A stretch of DNA of 64,000 nt, from the NCBI GenBank assembly GCA_036936605.1, contig JAUPFV010000005.1:73854885-73918884 (forward strand), given 5' to 3'. The translations under genes and the position numbers were made by a program. Source of the DNA: Limnanthes douglasii subsp. nivea (Eukaryota > Streptophyta > Magnoliopsida > Brassicales > Limnanthaceae). Every line of letters starts with the position of its first letter. Positions within the stretch are counted from its first letter, which is position 1. A model generated the notes under the pieces. It was not told the DNA's origin and made no database searches. It saw only the letters and a list, made by a program, of their open reading frames with translations. Of this stretch, positions 51,046-63,542 are shown piece after piece.

Positions 51046-54019
51046 TGGACGTTGAAGATGAGGATTTCCATATAATAACTACATACTTCAATGAAAATTT
51101 ACAACACATATAAAGATGTATAGGTACGCAACCCTCAGATAACAAACAAAACCATAAATATAATAAATCTAACTTCAATACTACTAAGTAATAATCCCAA
51201 GATCTCTATTGTTTAACATAAGCATCTATTTAAGATGGAATTTTGAAAGCAGCAACATCAGGAGACAATTTTGAAATTATACGTGATACATATGTACTCC
51301 TCATACTATTAAAATCAATTGCTTTGTATTTTTTTTATGTCCTTCGTTTAATGGATTATTAGCCTCGTCTTGTTAATGTATGGTTTGTTATTTAGTTAAC
51401 TCTTATTACCAGAAACTTACATTTTTGCTAGTTTTTATTCTAAGCTTACCTCGTCATTAGAAAGGCTATACACTACTTACAGGGTATTAACCTTATCACA
51501 TCTCACGTGTGAGTACACAAGTTTGCGATATGAGTTATATTTACTCATTAGAACAAAACACTCCAAACCATCATAATATTCAGTGGTAAGTCGAGATTCA
51601 GTAAGTCAGACAAACTAAAACTTTATCACAATTTCCTTTTCAACGGTCGTTACATCTCCACTCTTTTTCACCATAACTATTTCCAGCTTTCAAGAACCTG
51701 AGAGGAATAAGTTCTTTCGTATGAAAAAAATAACAGAATTGGTGATCACACTCCTCATCGTTGATTATTAATAACTGTTTTTGTTACTCGTTATCGGTAA
51801 GGCACACTGCGGAACAAAAATTCTTTAACTTATTCGACATGCAACTAAAAATAAAAAAGCTAATGTAACAAATGAAAAGATAATACAAACAAATGGTATA
51901 TAGTACGAGTTCATTCATTTTTTTACTTAGGATTGGCTATCTTTCCACAACCTAACCATACCTTTTTTAGAATAGAATTTCTAATTTTCACTAACATAGA
52001 AAAACATATGTTTCTATTTATGGCCTGAATCATGAAGAATGTTGACTATAAAACGATATGCACCCTATTCAAAATAGTAGAATATAATCTTTATAACTTT
52101 CACAAAGTTAATTTAAGATAATTTACGTAATATAGAAATAAATTTTCTTGATGGTGGAAGAACCTATTAGACTAACTAAAGTCTGCTAAGAGTTTAGGGA
52201 TAGTTGGGATGAATAAATACTGATGTACATAAATAATTTAAGAATTTTTAAATGCAAAAGAAATCGAACTCCCAGTTGAAGATATTATGAAAATAATCAT
52301 CATTGTATTTTTTATCATTGTTTGCATATCCTTTATTAGAGAATCCACAGTACAACATCATTAAAGATCACCTGTTTATGACGAAGAGGCTCCAGATCCA
52401 AATCTTCTGGATACATGTAACTTTCAGACACAAAGAAATCCTGATAAAAAAAAATTATCCACTATCGTATTATCTCTTTTGGGACTAACCGTGGCCCTCA
52501 AGTAAAAGTGGATATAGCCACATGATCTCCCAATATCATTATGGTCGTAGAAACATGACCAATGGTTGGCGTACTTGAGAGACAAATGTTGAAAGCTGGA
52601 ACAAAGTAGGCCGATTTAACAACACCATTAGCCGTCATTTCGATCTTGGATGTTTTCCAGTCTAGGATTGAACATAGACTCAACGTGCATCCTCATGCGA
52701 TTAATTAGCATGTGACTATCTAATTCTATGCTATTGGAAAATACCTCTAACGTACTTTCGGTTTCCTTATTTTCCAAATTCCCCAAATTTCCAAACTGAC
52801 CAAACATTTAGTTTGTTTCCGACTCATCTTCAATGATGATAGTACTTAAAGATTGTATTAATTATAAGATCCTCCAACTTTTACCCCCTTACAACCAAAC
52901 ATACACAAAAAACTATGCAAGATTAAGAAAAATATTGACCAATAAGCCATGATTAGAGGATGGATCAATAACCATAATAGTAGATAATGTGAGAAATAAA
53001 ATTAAATGAAACGATGTGATAAAGCAGAAAAATAAGAAATCAAAATTTTTATATAAAACTAGAATTATAGAAAAAAAATATCATAAGAAGTAAGGAAATT
53101 GAAACTATAAAATCAGAACCAAAGCCTACCTTATTGCCTCACAAAATTGATATCTCTTGTTGATGAAATAAAGATATAAATGATGCGTAAATCTACATTA
53201 TCTTATCAAGGTTTCATATAAAAAGTTGCATGACACATCTCATCAACAAACTGCTTCCTTCTAATAAGATCAACGACTAGTAATTGCGTAGATTCATCAT
53301 GATTTCAATTTTATTTAAAATTTCCCTCGTAGCCCGCAAAGTAATTATCTGAATCTTAATAACTCATGTATCTTGCTACTCTACGTGTAATTCCACCTAT
53401 AGTGACTACAATAAACTCATTAGATCTATTTTGTTTGGACGAGAGAGAAGTGTTGTTTGTATGGATGTTGGAATTAAGCTTATACTCTAACATTGTTTCA
53501 ACATGACCTCCAACCATTATATTGATTGCCTGTGCTCCTCACTCGTTCCTTATATATTGGTATTCCTACGGCCAGCACCATTAGGATTAACTATGCTGAC
53601 CATCGTGTAAGGCGATCCTTAGACCTTCATAATACTTTATGGAGAACAAAAGTTTTATGGGTTTACTAACGTAAAACCTAAACACATAGAATCCACAAGA
53701 TAAACAACTTAAAGTATATTTATCATATTATTCACTGCCCACAAACTGTAAATAAAGAACTATAAATATGTTCTATAAAACTTAAAACAAAATAAGACTA
53801 AAATAAACATTTATTATGCAAACAGTAAAAAATAAGTTATAATACGAAGATATTGTTTTTGATAAGGGGAGGATATTGAGAAGAATAAGCAAAACTAGAT
53901 AAATAAATGAATTAATTTAATGTAATAAAATATTGAGTGTCGGGTGGTTGTGTTAGTTTGGCATAAATATAAGTTATCCATAATAAGTTATCTACCCGTT
54001 ACAAACTTATTAGTTAAGG

Positions 54020-54450
54020 ATTAAAACTCCCTTCATGAATGTGTATTGTGTCATTCCTGTGATGAATCCATCAACCACATCATCTATGATTGTGTTTTCA
54101 CTTAAGGTATCTTGATTGTCATTAATACTAAGTTCGGGTTTACTTTAAACGGTGATGATTGACCATCCTGGATCATGGTGACTTTGAATTGGCATGCTTC
54201 TTGCATCTGTCATCTTTGACGTTCATGTTTTGGCGCAGTAATGTACCACATCTAGTGTGAAAATAGCTCAATTTTTTTGCTCTCCCTATGCCCTTGTCTT
54301 TGTAGTTTCACACCGTATGTTTTCAGTTACGGTTCAGATTTCATCGTACCAAGGTTGTTTGGCCGATGTAATCTTCTTCTAAGTTTCTAACTTACCTTTA
54401 TTGTATGTTGTTATCATCTTTTTTTTTCCGTAGTAGTAATTGACTAATGG
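54020..54450 (+). pseudogene. LINE 3' fragment with zf-RVT remnant
   Basis: Near 54040-54105 the plus strand reads CVLCHSCDESINHIIYDCVF, matching the C-x2-C...H-x3-C plan of the zinc region after RT in plant LINEs (compare CLLCNN...THHSLVQC at 21330). A preceding KLSTRYKL piece may be part of it. The rest to about 54450 has stops and no further motif, consistent with a truncated LINE tail. Confidence 0.6.
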
Positions 54451-55433
54451 ACAAGATGGATTTGAAGTCGCACTGCTTTAAGATATATAAATAGTTACAT
54501 GTATATGCCAACTATCTTTTTTGTTTTTTTGCCCCATGTATTTGGATACTAATAATTCCAAAAAAAACTTCCGATGATTTTCGTAATACATATAATAAAT
54601 TAAATTCTATTCTAGATAGTATTTAGAGAGATAATTGAATTGCTTAGATATCAAGCATATGAAAAAATGGTCTAAAAAAATAGTTTAGAATAAATACAAT
54701 AATCGATTTTGTTAAACCTAAAATATTATATGTACTATCAGACGTAAACATATTATATGTTTCGATATTTAGATAATTCACACTCAGCTAACCCATTATT
54801 ATAAAATTATATTTTTATCACATTTATACTATAAAATAAATTTTGGTTTAAGTTCAAAGTTCAAAAATTGGACCTCGTCAAATACAAACCATTACCTTCT
54901 TCCTATATTTTATATACCCGGATTCAAACTATTTACTTATTGGTTTTAGGTTCAATACGGATCTCTGGATTGCCCCCAATGTTAACATAATACACTATTA
55001 ACACTATATTTTTAGTAAAAAGTCATAAAAATACAGCCATAACAAATTATATATATGACCATTTATTTTAAAATTGATCGGGAAGTATTCCTCTACACTT
55101 CAACCAAGTGCAGTGCCTCTGTATGTATGTGTTTTAACTAGAAGTAGTTTGAGTTGTGACCTACTCACCAACAACAAAACAAGTTGAGTTTGTTGTTAAC
55201 TAATTTCATAGCTCTTCTTTGCTTAGAAGCCTTCTCAGTTATGTTGTTCTTTCATTTTCAAAACAACCAAAACAAATCCAATACTACATCAAATTCATAA
55301 GTTTTTATTAAATTAAGTATATAGTTTTGTTCAAACTGATCTATACGTCCAACCATATACATTCGAGGCAGGCAGTTTTAAAAGACACACCACCATCTCT
55401 TTTTAAATTCATCTTTATTCTTTCTATTATCCA
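54451..55433. other. Intergenic stretch upstream of the 121-residue gene
   Basis: No gene is seen. The last 300 bases presumably hold the promoter of the gene at 55434, but no TATA box stands out beyond a weak TTTTTAAATTC at 55399-55410. Confidence 0.5.
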
Positions 55434-55799
55434 ATGGCGAGGTTTCTCCGTACAAAAATCTCCTCATTTTCTCCACTATCGGGTAGCTTCCTATTCATCT
55501 TGATAGTAACGTTGTCTATCTTTTATATGCTAACGTTTCTATGTGCTTCGCATAATAAAGTGAATAAATCGGTCAACTCGGGTGACAAAAATATACTTTC
55601 AAGAGTAAACAGAAATATACGTGACAAAGCTCAATCCATTGTAAAAATGATTTCTTGGAGTAAAGTTGAGGAAGAATTAGAAAATGATGAAGATAGTGAA
55701 GGTGTTTGGAGGAAGAAAATTATAATGGGAGAAAAATGCCGTCCGTTGGAATTTTCCGGGAGTATTTTGTACGATTCGCATGGAAATCTTGTTTCGTAA
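55434..55799 (+). CDS. Small plant membrane protein of unknown function (121 aa)
   Basis: The intact single-exon frame starts at ATG in CCAATGGCG, a favourable plant context. An N-terminal basic segment MARFLRTKI is followed by a hydrophobic stretch at about residues 16-38 (SFLFILIVTLSIFYMLTFL), likely a signal anchor. A charged middle has SKVEEELENDEDSEG. The C-terminus WRKKIIMGEKCRPLEFSG, then ILYDSHGN, is a compact motif I associate with uncharacterised plant transmembrane proteins. The protein is probably inserted in the ER or plasma membrane with the C-terminal motif on one side. No function can be given. Normal codon use and lack of breaks in a sea of decayed repeats argue that it is a real gene. 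Confidence 0.75.
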   Translation: MARFLRTKISSFSPLSGSFLFILIVTLSIFYMLTFLCASHNKVNKSVNSGDKNILSRVNRNIRDKAQSIVKMISWSKVEEELENDEDSEGVWRKKIIMGEKCRPLEFSGSILYDSHGNLVS

Positions 55800-57689
55800 A
55801 ATGTTTTTGTGTGTGCGATTTTAAAATCCTATTGTGTTTTCTGCTTCGGTTTTTAATAATTTCGTTGATTTTTGTTTACGGTAGATTATATTCATTTAAT
55901 CAACTTTATTTGGGTGTGTTTGTATAAGTTTTTCTTAAGCTTCCCTCTACAAAATTTTTTAAAAAAATATGTCACCAATAACAGAAGTATTATTTATTAA
56001 TTAAATTAAAATAATTAGTTATATCAGTTATATAAAATTTTATTCTCAATCACGAGGTTAGGAGTAGTTTCACTAATTATACTTTTGTTATTAGTTTCTT
56101 CTTTTGTCCTTTTTCTCATTATAAATTAAATTCAACAACTTTGTTAAGAGTTTAGTACTATAATTTATTTTTCCTCCCGTCACAATTTTGACCCTCAAAT
56201 TTTTATTAATTTTTTTTATATTAATAAGATGTCGGCAAAGAAAACCAAATGCAACTTTAAATAATAAAAATTGTAAAAACGATTTATTCGTTTAATTATA
56301 ATACCATTTGAAATAGAATATAATCTTATATATATTTAAAGTATTTTAAAAAATAAATTTGTTTACAAAAATTCACTACACACATAAACTATCTAATTAT
56401 TATTTTTTAAAAATTAGACTACACCTTCTATTTGATAAAATTAAATACAAATTAAAACGCTTTAAGAAATATCAAGCGTTAAAAATAAATCCACTTAATC
56501 TCACTCGGTCCAATCTAATACTTAAATTAGGAGATTCAATCTTTACTAACAAATTTAGACCAGAAAGAGAACAATCCATCATTATAAAACTGACACAAAA
56601 AAGACCATAATCGATTGAGTAATCCGACATATAAACGTCACCCTAAACTCTTGAAAACTATCATCTCTTATCTCTACTCATCCCTTATAGCGTAATCAGT
56701 ACTCATTGTTCGACCTAAAAACAAACCAGCTCCACAAGGCCACCAAAATCGAAACTATCCTTCAAGAGAGAATCAACAAGCCAAAACAAAACCATAAAAG
56801 CTTTAAAATCCCCAAAACAATTGAATCGATTTCAACTCTAGAAGATCAACTGAATCCATAAGACGAACTCAACAACCAAAAAGTCTCAAGAAGTAATTAA
56901 CAGGTGATGTCGGGTGCTTGAGTGAAAACCAGATTCTTTAAACTATTTCGATTGATTGATGAATAACACTGATATTTGAAGGATGGGTGCAGATTAAAAT
57001 TCCAAAACCAAGAAAATGGGAGATGCACACCCCCAACGAACCTTATCTTGAGCCTCTAACATCTCAATCGTTTATGGGAGATGAGAACGCTAAAGATGAG
57101 GGATGAAGTGGGATCGATTCCTCCGGGGATCCAAGAACTGGATATTCAACAAGTTAATTCTGGAAAAATCAAGACTTATTGAAGAAAAACTATTCGATTT
57201 CAGAAACCCTAGAGACAACTTAGCAATATTCAGCTCTTCAATCCAAACAAGCAATATTCAGCTCTTCAATCCAAACAATGATAAATGAGGAGACAATCCC
57301 ATCAACCATTTGATTTCGAAATAAATTAGCAGGTAAATCAAAAGCTCCAATATGAATGATTGATTTATGAATCAATCAGATATGCACTCCTTAGTGAACC
57401 CTATCTTGATCAATTTCAATTCTTTCGATTGAGCAAATAGAAAAAAGGGAGCTCTCAGCAAGCTAATTTCAGAGATAAAAGACAAACTCGGATTCATCTA
57501 ATTATTTATTTAAATCCACTAAAATAATAAAATTAATTTTTTTTAAATAACTAAAATTTGTAAATAATAATTTATTTATTTTCGAATGTTCAATTAAAAT
57601 TTTGTTTAAAATTAAACTTATTTTAGAAAGTGTTTCAAAATTAATTCCACTGATCATAGACGATGAGATGTATTTAGTTAGTTGTACAT
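55800..57689. other. Gene-free AT-rich stretch
   Basis: The first 120 bases are probably the 3' UTR of the preceding gene. No other gene is recognised. A-rich open frames near 56360 and 57100 lack motifs. A 28-bp tandem pair lies at 57223-57278. Confidence 0.55.
57223..57278. repeat. 28-bp tandem duplication
   Basis: Two units starting at 57223 and 57251 each read GCAATATTCAGCTCTTCAAT followed by CCAAACAA. Confidence 0.95.
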
Positions 57690-57999
57690 TAGAGTTTTTG
57701 TCCCATGTCGAATCTAAAAACAAAAGTAAGTGTTATTGTGGAGGATTTTACTAGTTTGAATGGAGCATGTTCTAAAGATCCTTCTCCGTTGTCGAGGATA
57801 TAATAATTGGTAGATTTGACTTTTAAGAATAAGATCTTGTCATTTATCAATGCATATTCGGACCATAACCAGATACAAATGCACCTAGCAAATCCAGAAT
57901 GCATCACTTCCATCACTGATCGAGGTCTTCGTTGTTATAGGGTCATGCCTTTTAGATTAAAAATACAGAGCCTACTTACCAGAGATTGCTAATATTAAG
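57690..57999 (+). pseudogene. Ty3/gypsy reverse transcriptase fragment
   Basis: The plus strand gives VEDFTSLNGACSKDPSPLSR (family VDFTDLNKACPKDPF), then NKILSFINAYSDHNQIQM, TDRGLRCYRVMPF and, after a shift, EPTYQRLLI. It closely follows the Tat RT pattern. It is cut at 57999 exactly where the copia LTR begins, before the YIDD motif, so the copia element inserted into it. Confidence 0.85.
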
Positions 58000-59034
58000 T
58001 GTACGAAAGAAGTAACTAAAGAATAAATGTAATTTTAAAGACTACATATGGTAGAAAATGGAAAACCAAAAACATGTAGAGATACGAACTGTTTGAATTT
58101 CTCAATAATATGTTAGGGAACTTAAGTTCAAAGAAGTCTGTTGGAATCTAAGGGAAACATCTGTCGAAGGAAAAAATAATTTCATTTTCGAAGGCTAAAG
58201 GAGCAGACCGATCATTTGCGGCACCGAAGGGCAATACATGGTTACCAAAGAGCTTCCGAAGAGACCTAGAAGCTTCTAAAGAAAGCTAGAACATTAAGAT
58301 TCTAAATTGATGTTTGATCTCAGTCTTTTATCATAAATGTTTTGGATCAAAGCATGATTCATAATACAAAAGTTAAAAACAACTACTTTAGGTCTGCAAT
58401 CGTATGGATGTTTGCGCCATCCTTGTCTTATGTGTTGGTTGGTCTGGCAAAATATGGAAATCGGTTGTCGGGTGCTATTGCGAGCTAGCGTGAGGTTTGC
58501 GTATATATTTGTTCTTCTATAAATAGTGAAACTTGGGTATTGAATCGATTTATACGTTAAAAAACACTTGAGAGATTTTGAGAGAGATATTTGTCATATT
58601 GAGGTAGAAGAAAAATACTTTGAGACATTTTGAGATCCATAGTTCATTTGTAAGCTAAGAGTGCTTTTTAACAAAGATGTGTGTTTTAGTGTTTACTAGT
58701 TAAGAGAGTCTTCTAACCTTATATATAAAAATATATGTTTATTGTCTATGGATGTAAGATTTATTCAAATTCCAAACCACGTCAAATATATCTTGTGGGT
58801 GTTCGTAGGTTTACATTCTTGCTTTGTTAGTTTAAGGGTTCATACTAGGCTATAAGTACAACCAGCTGTGTGGCTTTATTTGTACTTTATACAGATTCAA
58901 TACAATCATCAAACATATTTTGTCTAGACCGGTTGAACCTTGGATAACATTGTTTGAACTTTGATTGTTGTTGATCTCTAGGGTTGTTGATTATACTCAA
59001 ACATAAGTGTTATGTATAAGAAGTTTACCTAATA
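58000..59034 (+). repeat. 5' LTR of the right-hand copia element
   Basis: The start TGTACGAAAGAAGTAACT corresponds to TGTAGGCTACAAGTAACT at 63043. A TATA-like TATAAATAG lies near 58518. The end is set by AAGTTTACCTAATAAGTGGTG near 59022-59042, which resembles the copia LTR end plus the TGGTATC-type primer site, here decayed to TGGTGAGG. Confidence 0.75.
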
Positions 59035-59170
59035 AGTGGTGAGGTGAGTATGGATAGTCTGCAGCAACGCTGGTTGGAGTGTTAATACATTTGAGAAATG
59101 ATGAAGGTCATTTTATATTTTGAGGTTAGTGAGAATTTTATCACCGAGAAAATTTAAAAGAGCCACCAAG

Positions 59171-62100
59171 ATGAGTTCCATGAAGTTTAACCTAGAAATA
59201 TTCAACAAAGATAATGATTTAACCTCTTTAGAATTAAGGTTAGATATTTCCTAGTACATAAGGGATTGGTTGCTTATTAATGAGAAATATACAGATAAAG
59301 TTTATGTTAAAGTCCAAAGCTTATACTTCCCTAATATTAGGCTCGAGAGATAAAATGTTTTGCGAGGTGTTTGAAGAGTCTACGATATTAGAGATATGGA
59401 ATCATCTTGAGGCGATTTACTTGAATAAGTCCTTGGTGAGCATATTGTATCTCAAGAAATATTCGTATGCAATGCTAATAGATGTTTGCAAAGAGATTTG
59501 AAGGCACATATGATTTTAATATAATCATTATTGACTTAAATGAAGTTGGTGTCAAGGTGAAGGATAATAACCGGGAAATAATCATCTTAAGCTCTAGTTC
59601 GAAGGTGTACAAGCCTTTTATTAACACCATTACCTATGAAAAATATTCCCTTATGATGGACGAAGTGAAAATTTCCTTGAACTCACAAGATCTTCAAAAG
59701 AAGACGATTTTGAAGGGTGACTTTTAAAAGTATCAGACTGAGTGTGAGGGGTCTTCTAGGAAGGTTAGATTAAATAAAGAGAAGATGAAACTCCTGGTGA
59801 AATTTCAAGAGCTTTTGATGAAATCTAACGTGAGATGTTGGTTACAAAAGAAGAAAAGGCTTATTCAAGGAATTTCTGGAGAAAATAAAGGGTAATAGTC
59901 ATCTGACGGCCGAAGTCGAAGATACTATAATGGTTTCAAATGACTATGAGTATGTTAATGGTATAATTTTTTGGGCGCATAATTCCACATGGCTTCCGAC
60001 AAACATTGATTTGAAGACCCGATATTTTCTGAAGGTGGAAGAGTTATTCTCGGGAATGATAAATCTTGTATTGTCAAAAAAATGAGAACTGTTTGGCTAG
60101 TGTTTTCTACAATACTTGAGATATTGAATAACATTTTGAGGTAATGCCTGAAGTTAAATGGAAAATTATTTTTATTGAAATATTAGATGAGGAATGGTTT
60201 ATTTATATGGGTGGAAATGATAAACTTAGACTATTGCAGGGCTCGTTTTGTTTATGAAGGTATATATGACTAATGACGTGTTGGTTCTTGGGGGATCTTT
60301 AGTGGTAGGGGTGTGTCTAGTGAGGAAATACATTCCCTAAGTTGAGGCATCTTTGGTTTGGATATGTAGGCCTTATTAAACTTAACAAACAAGGAATGTG
60401 GGATAGTAGCACAATTTACAAGTTGAGATTTTATTAATGTTGCGTGTTGAGTAAGAGAAACAGGGTCACGTTTCTGCCTAGCAACCATACACAAAATGGT
60501 GTATTTAAGTACGTTCATTCAAATATTTGAGGTCCGGTACGGGAACCGACTATATGTGGTGTAAGGTACTTTATATTATTGATTGAGGATTATTGCATAA
60601 CATTATGGGCTATACTTTTGAAGATCAATGATAAAACATTTGATTCTCTTAAGAACTTGAAGACTTTAGTGGAGAATTAGGCCGAGAAAATGCTTAAGAA
60701 GCTTTAGACTGACTATGAATCTGAAGATGTGAGCTAGGAGTTCAACTATTCAAGTTTTGGAATTACTAGACACCAATCGTTATTGGAAGTCCTCAACATA
60801 TGAACTTGCTGAAAGAACAAATTGAATCTTGCTAGAAAGGGTTTGATGTATGCTTTAAATAGATTGAACGGGCTGAAAAAATGTCATGATTACGCCTACA
60901 TACATCATCAAAAAGATTCTATTTACTGCATTGAAGTTTTTTTTCCTCAAGATTCTAGATTGGATAGAAGCCTAAGGTGGAACAATTCAGATTATTTGGA
61001 TGCGCTTTCTACGCACATGTGAAGCAAAATAAACTTCGGTCGAGAGTACTGAAATATTTGTTCCTTGACTATCCGAAAGTAGTAAAACGGTATAGGTTAT
61101 GGTGTCTTGAACTTCGATGTTAGAAGGTTGTGATAATTAAGGTTATGTTTTTTAATAAGGAGGAAATTCCATTGAAGAATGCGGTAGAGACCAAATATAG
61201 TATTTCCGAGAAACAAATATGAACTTGATGATGGGTTTGATCTAGAGAGTGAAGTTGGGGAAGCTTCCATCAAAGATAATATAGGACATGGTCCAACTTT
61301 GGATCATGCAAAGAAATTTTAACCATTGCATAAGTGCAAAACTGGTCAAGGGTCTGGTTTTCCGGTGCCTTCGGATGATCAGACTTGAGAGCAACATGAG
61401 CTTAATAGTTATCATTTGGCGAGATATAGAGAATGATAACCAAACAAACTTCAACAATATTATGGTTTTGTTGATGTTATTGGTTATGTTTTATTTATTG
61501 AAATGTAAGGAGGTATTCTTGAACCTGAAATATATCGTGATGATATGAAGAGAAGTGATAAAGAAAATTAGCTTACGATCATAAGGGAAGAAATAAAATC
61601 TTTCAAGAAGATGGGAACCTGGATTCTTGTAAAACAACATAAAAATTAAAATATTTTTGGCAGTAAATATATATTTATAAAGAATCAATACATTCACGTG
61701 GTTGAGTTATTTAGATAATAACTCTAGGATGAAGGTCAAGGGCTTCATGCAAAAACAAGGTGTTGATTTCAATCACATATTTTCATCGATTGTGAAACAA
61801 ACCTCATTTAGGATTTTATTGTCAACTATTACTAAATTTAATCTAGAGTTAGATCAAATGTACTGCATTTCAATATTATGAATTGAAAGATACAATTTAC
61901 ACATGATATTCTAATGGGTTTGAAGAAGAGAATCGATGATATATATGCTTGTTAAAAAAATATTTCAAGGCTGAAACAATCCCCCACACAGTGGAATAGA
62001 ATTTTATATTATTTTATGAAATCTATAAAGCATATCTGAAACTTCGGTGACAATTTTTGTCTATTGAAATGAGGAAACACACGTGGAGAAACAAATACTA

Positions 62101-62990
62101 TTTCTATTGTATGTGGGTGATAACCTAATAACGGGAAAAGATAGGAAGATGATTAGAACTATGAAGACTTAGTTGAAATGAGAGTTTGAGATAAAGGATA
62201 TGAGGGAGGCTAATATGATACTTGTTATTGAGATCAAGAGGAACATTATGAAGGGTTATATTTTTATCTCAACAAGAATACATACGTGCTAGATATACTT
62301 TATGTCAATGTTATTGGTAGCATTATATTTGTTATGATTTTCATGAGATATCAAATTGGCATATATCATAAGTTTTTTGAGAAGATTCATATCTAATACA
62401 AGGAAGCTTCATTTGCATGCACTCAAATGGCTTGTAAAATACTTGAAGGGTTCAGATGAAGTTGCATTGTGGTATAATCATAAGGATATGACTGATATAG
62501 TATTGAGAGGGTATGTGGACTCTGATAATACGATTTTCCTTAACACAAAAAATTTTACTTCAGGTAATCTGTTTACTATGTTTAAAGGAGCGGTTAACTG
62601 AAATTCTTGTATATAACAGTTCGTTTCTTTATCATCTATGTAAGTTGAATATATGTCTGTTATAAAATCTGTGAAGGAATTATTTGGTTGTATGGATTAT
62701 TGAGTGAAATCATTTGTATAGAGCAAGTTATGATTTTTATGTGATACCACTAATGCTCTTCATTTAACAAATAATATGAAGTTCCATGAATGAACGAAGC
62801 ACGTAGATATCAAGTTGTACTTTATCTGAGATATGTTGAAGAGATAGCAAGTTAATGTGGCTAAAATTATTAGCGAGGGAAATATTTCAGATGCTCTGAC
62901 CAAGATATTACTGCTTTCAAAGTTCACGAACGACATGATACTTGTGCAAGTCTAGGATGCGGATGAATTGGTCTTCAAAGAGTAAAACAT
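59171..62990 (+). pseudogene. copia gag-pol relic
   Basis: Gag starts at ATG 59171 with MSSMKFNLEIFNKDNDL and, after shifts, KAYTSLILGSRDKMFCEVFE and IWNHLEAIYLNKSLVSILYL. Integrase-like sequence spans about 60300-61020. RT is seen at about 61720-62200 (VKGFMQKQGVDFNHIF, IVKQTSFRILLSTITKFNLE). RNase H is the clearest part: 62356-62601 has LHALKWLVKYLKGSDEVALW and RGYVDSDNTIFLNTKNFTSG with the catalytic VDSD region, then MKFHE...TKHVDIKLYFI near 62770-62830. Stops and shifts occur throughout, so no product is possible. Confidence 0.85.
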
Positions 62991-63042
62991 CTAGTGTAAG
63001 GGACCTTGTATTTACTATAAGTATATGTGGATAATTGTTTGA

Positions 63043-63542
63043 TGTAGGCTACAAGTAACTTGAGAACATAAGTACAACTGAAGACTACACGTGGCCTAAG
63101 ATGAACAACCAACATTAACTATCTGAATCTCTCAGACATATGCTAAAGTTGACCTTTAGATGCAAAAACATTTTCTATAACCTAAGGGAAACTGCTGCCA
63201 AAGGAAAGAAGAATTCCATTGTTGAAGGTCAAAAGAGCATACTGCTTTAGCAACACCGAAGTGTAGTACATATTTGTCGAAGGGCCTCTGAAGATATCTA
63301 GAATATTCTAGAGAAAACTATAACAATAAGGGTTTTAACGTTTAATCTCAGTCTTTAATCATATATATGTTTGATCAAACGTAATTTATGGGACAAAAGG
63401 GACACAGATCATTTACAGTTTTGTTGTTGTATAGATGTCAACCAGCATTGTCCTATAACTTGGTCGATCTTCCCAAACGGGGAAATCGGTTGTCATGCAC
63501 TATTGTGAGCTAGATGGAGGTTTCTATACATCTTTTATCCTC
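63043..63542 (+). repeat. Truncated 3' LTR of the right-hand copia element
   Basis: It aligns with the first half of 58000-59034 from TGTAGGCTACAAG to a TATACATCTTTTATC stretch matching TATATATTTGTTCTTC near 58500. Similarity then ends abruptly just before the TATA region, where a new LTR-like sequence starts. Confidence 0.75.

Larger units (their letters stand above)
48218..54019. other. Long AT-rich stretch with few recognisable features
   Basis: No gene of known family was found in 5.8 kb. A direct repeat (49400-49905) and one possible domain fragment (50797-51045) are listed separately. The remainder shows short open frames with no motif I can name and is likely old, decayed repeat DNA. 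Confidence 0.55.
58000..63542 (+). mobile_element. Decayed Ty1/copia element inserted in a gypsy RT
   Basis: A 5' LTR (58000-59034) and a truncated 3' LTR (63043-63542) flank gag, integrase, RT and RNase H relics in copia order on the plus strand. LTR similarity is clear: both have CTAAGGGAAAC, TTTAATCTCAGTCTTT-like, GGAAATCGGTTGTC and TATTG(C/T)GAGCTAG. The LTR starts TGTACG or TGTAGG. The 3' LTR stops halfway, where another LTR-like sequence begins. The internal tail KIISEGNISDALTKILL resembles that of the copia element at 29-34 kb, so the two may be related internally although their LTRs differ. Confidence 0.85.

Noticed and set aside
52303..52683. Two short opposite-strand frames
   Set aside because: Neither has a known motif, and the region shows no other sign of a gene.
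56359..57288. Open frames of 83 and 61 codons downstream of the 121-residue gene
   Set aside because: They are Lys/Asn/Ile-rich, as expected by chance in A-rich DNA; the second runs into a 28-bp tandem duplication.
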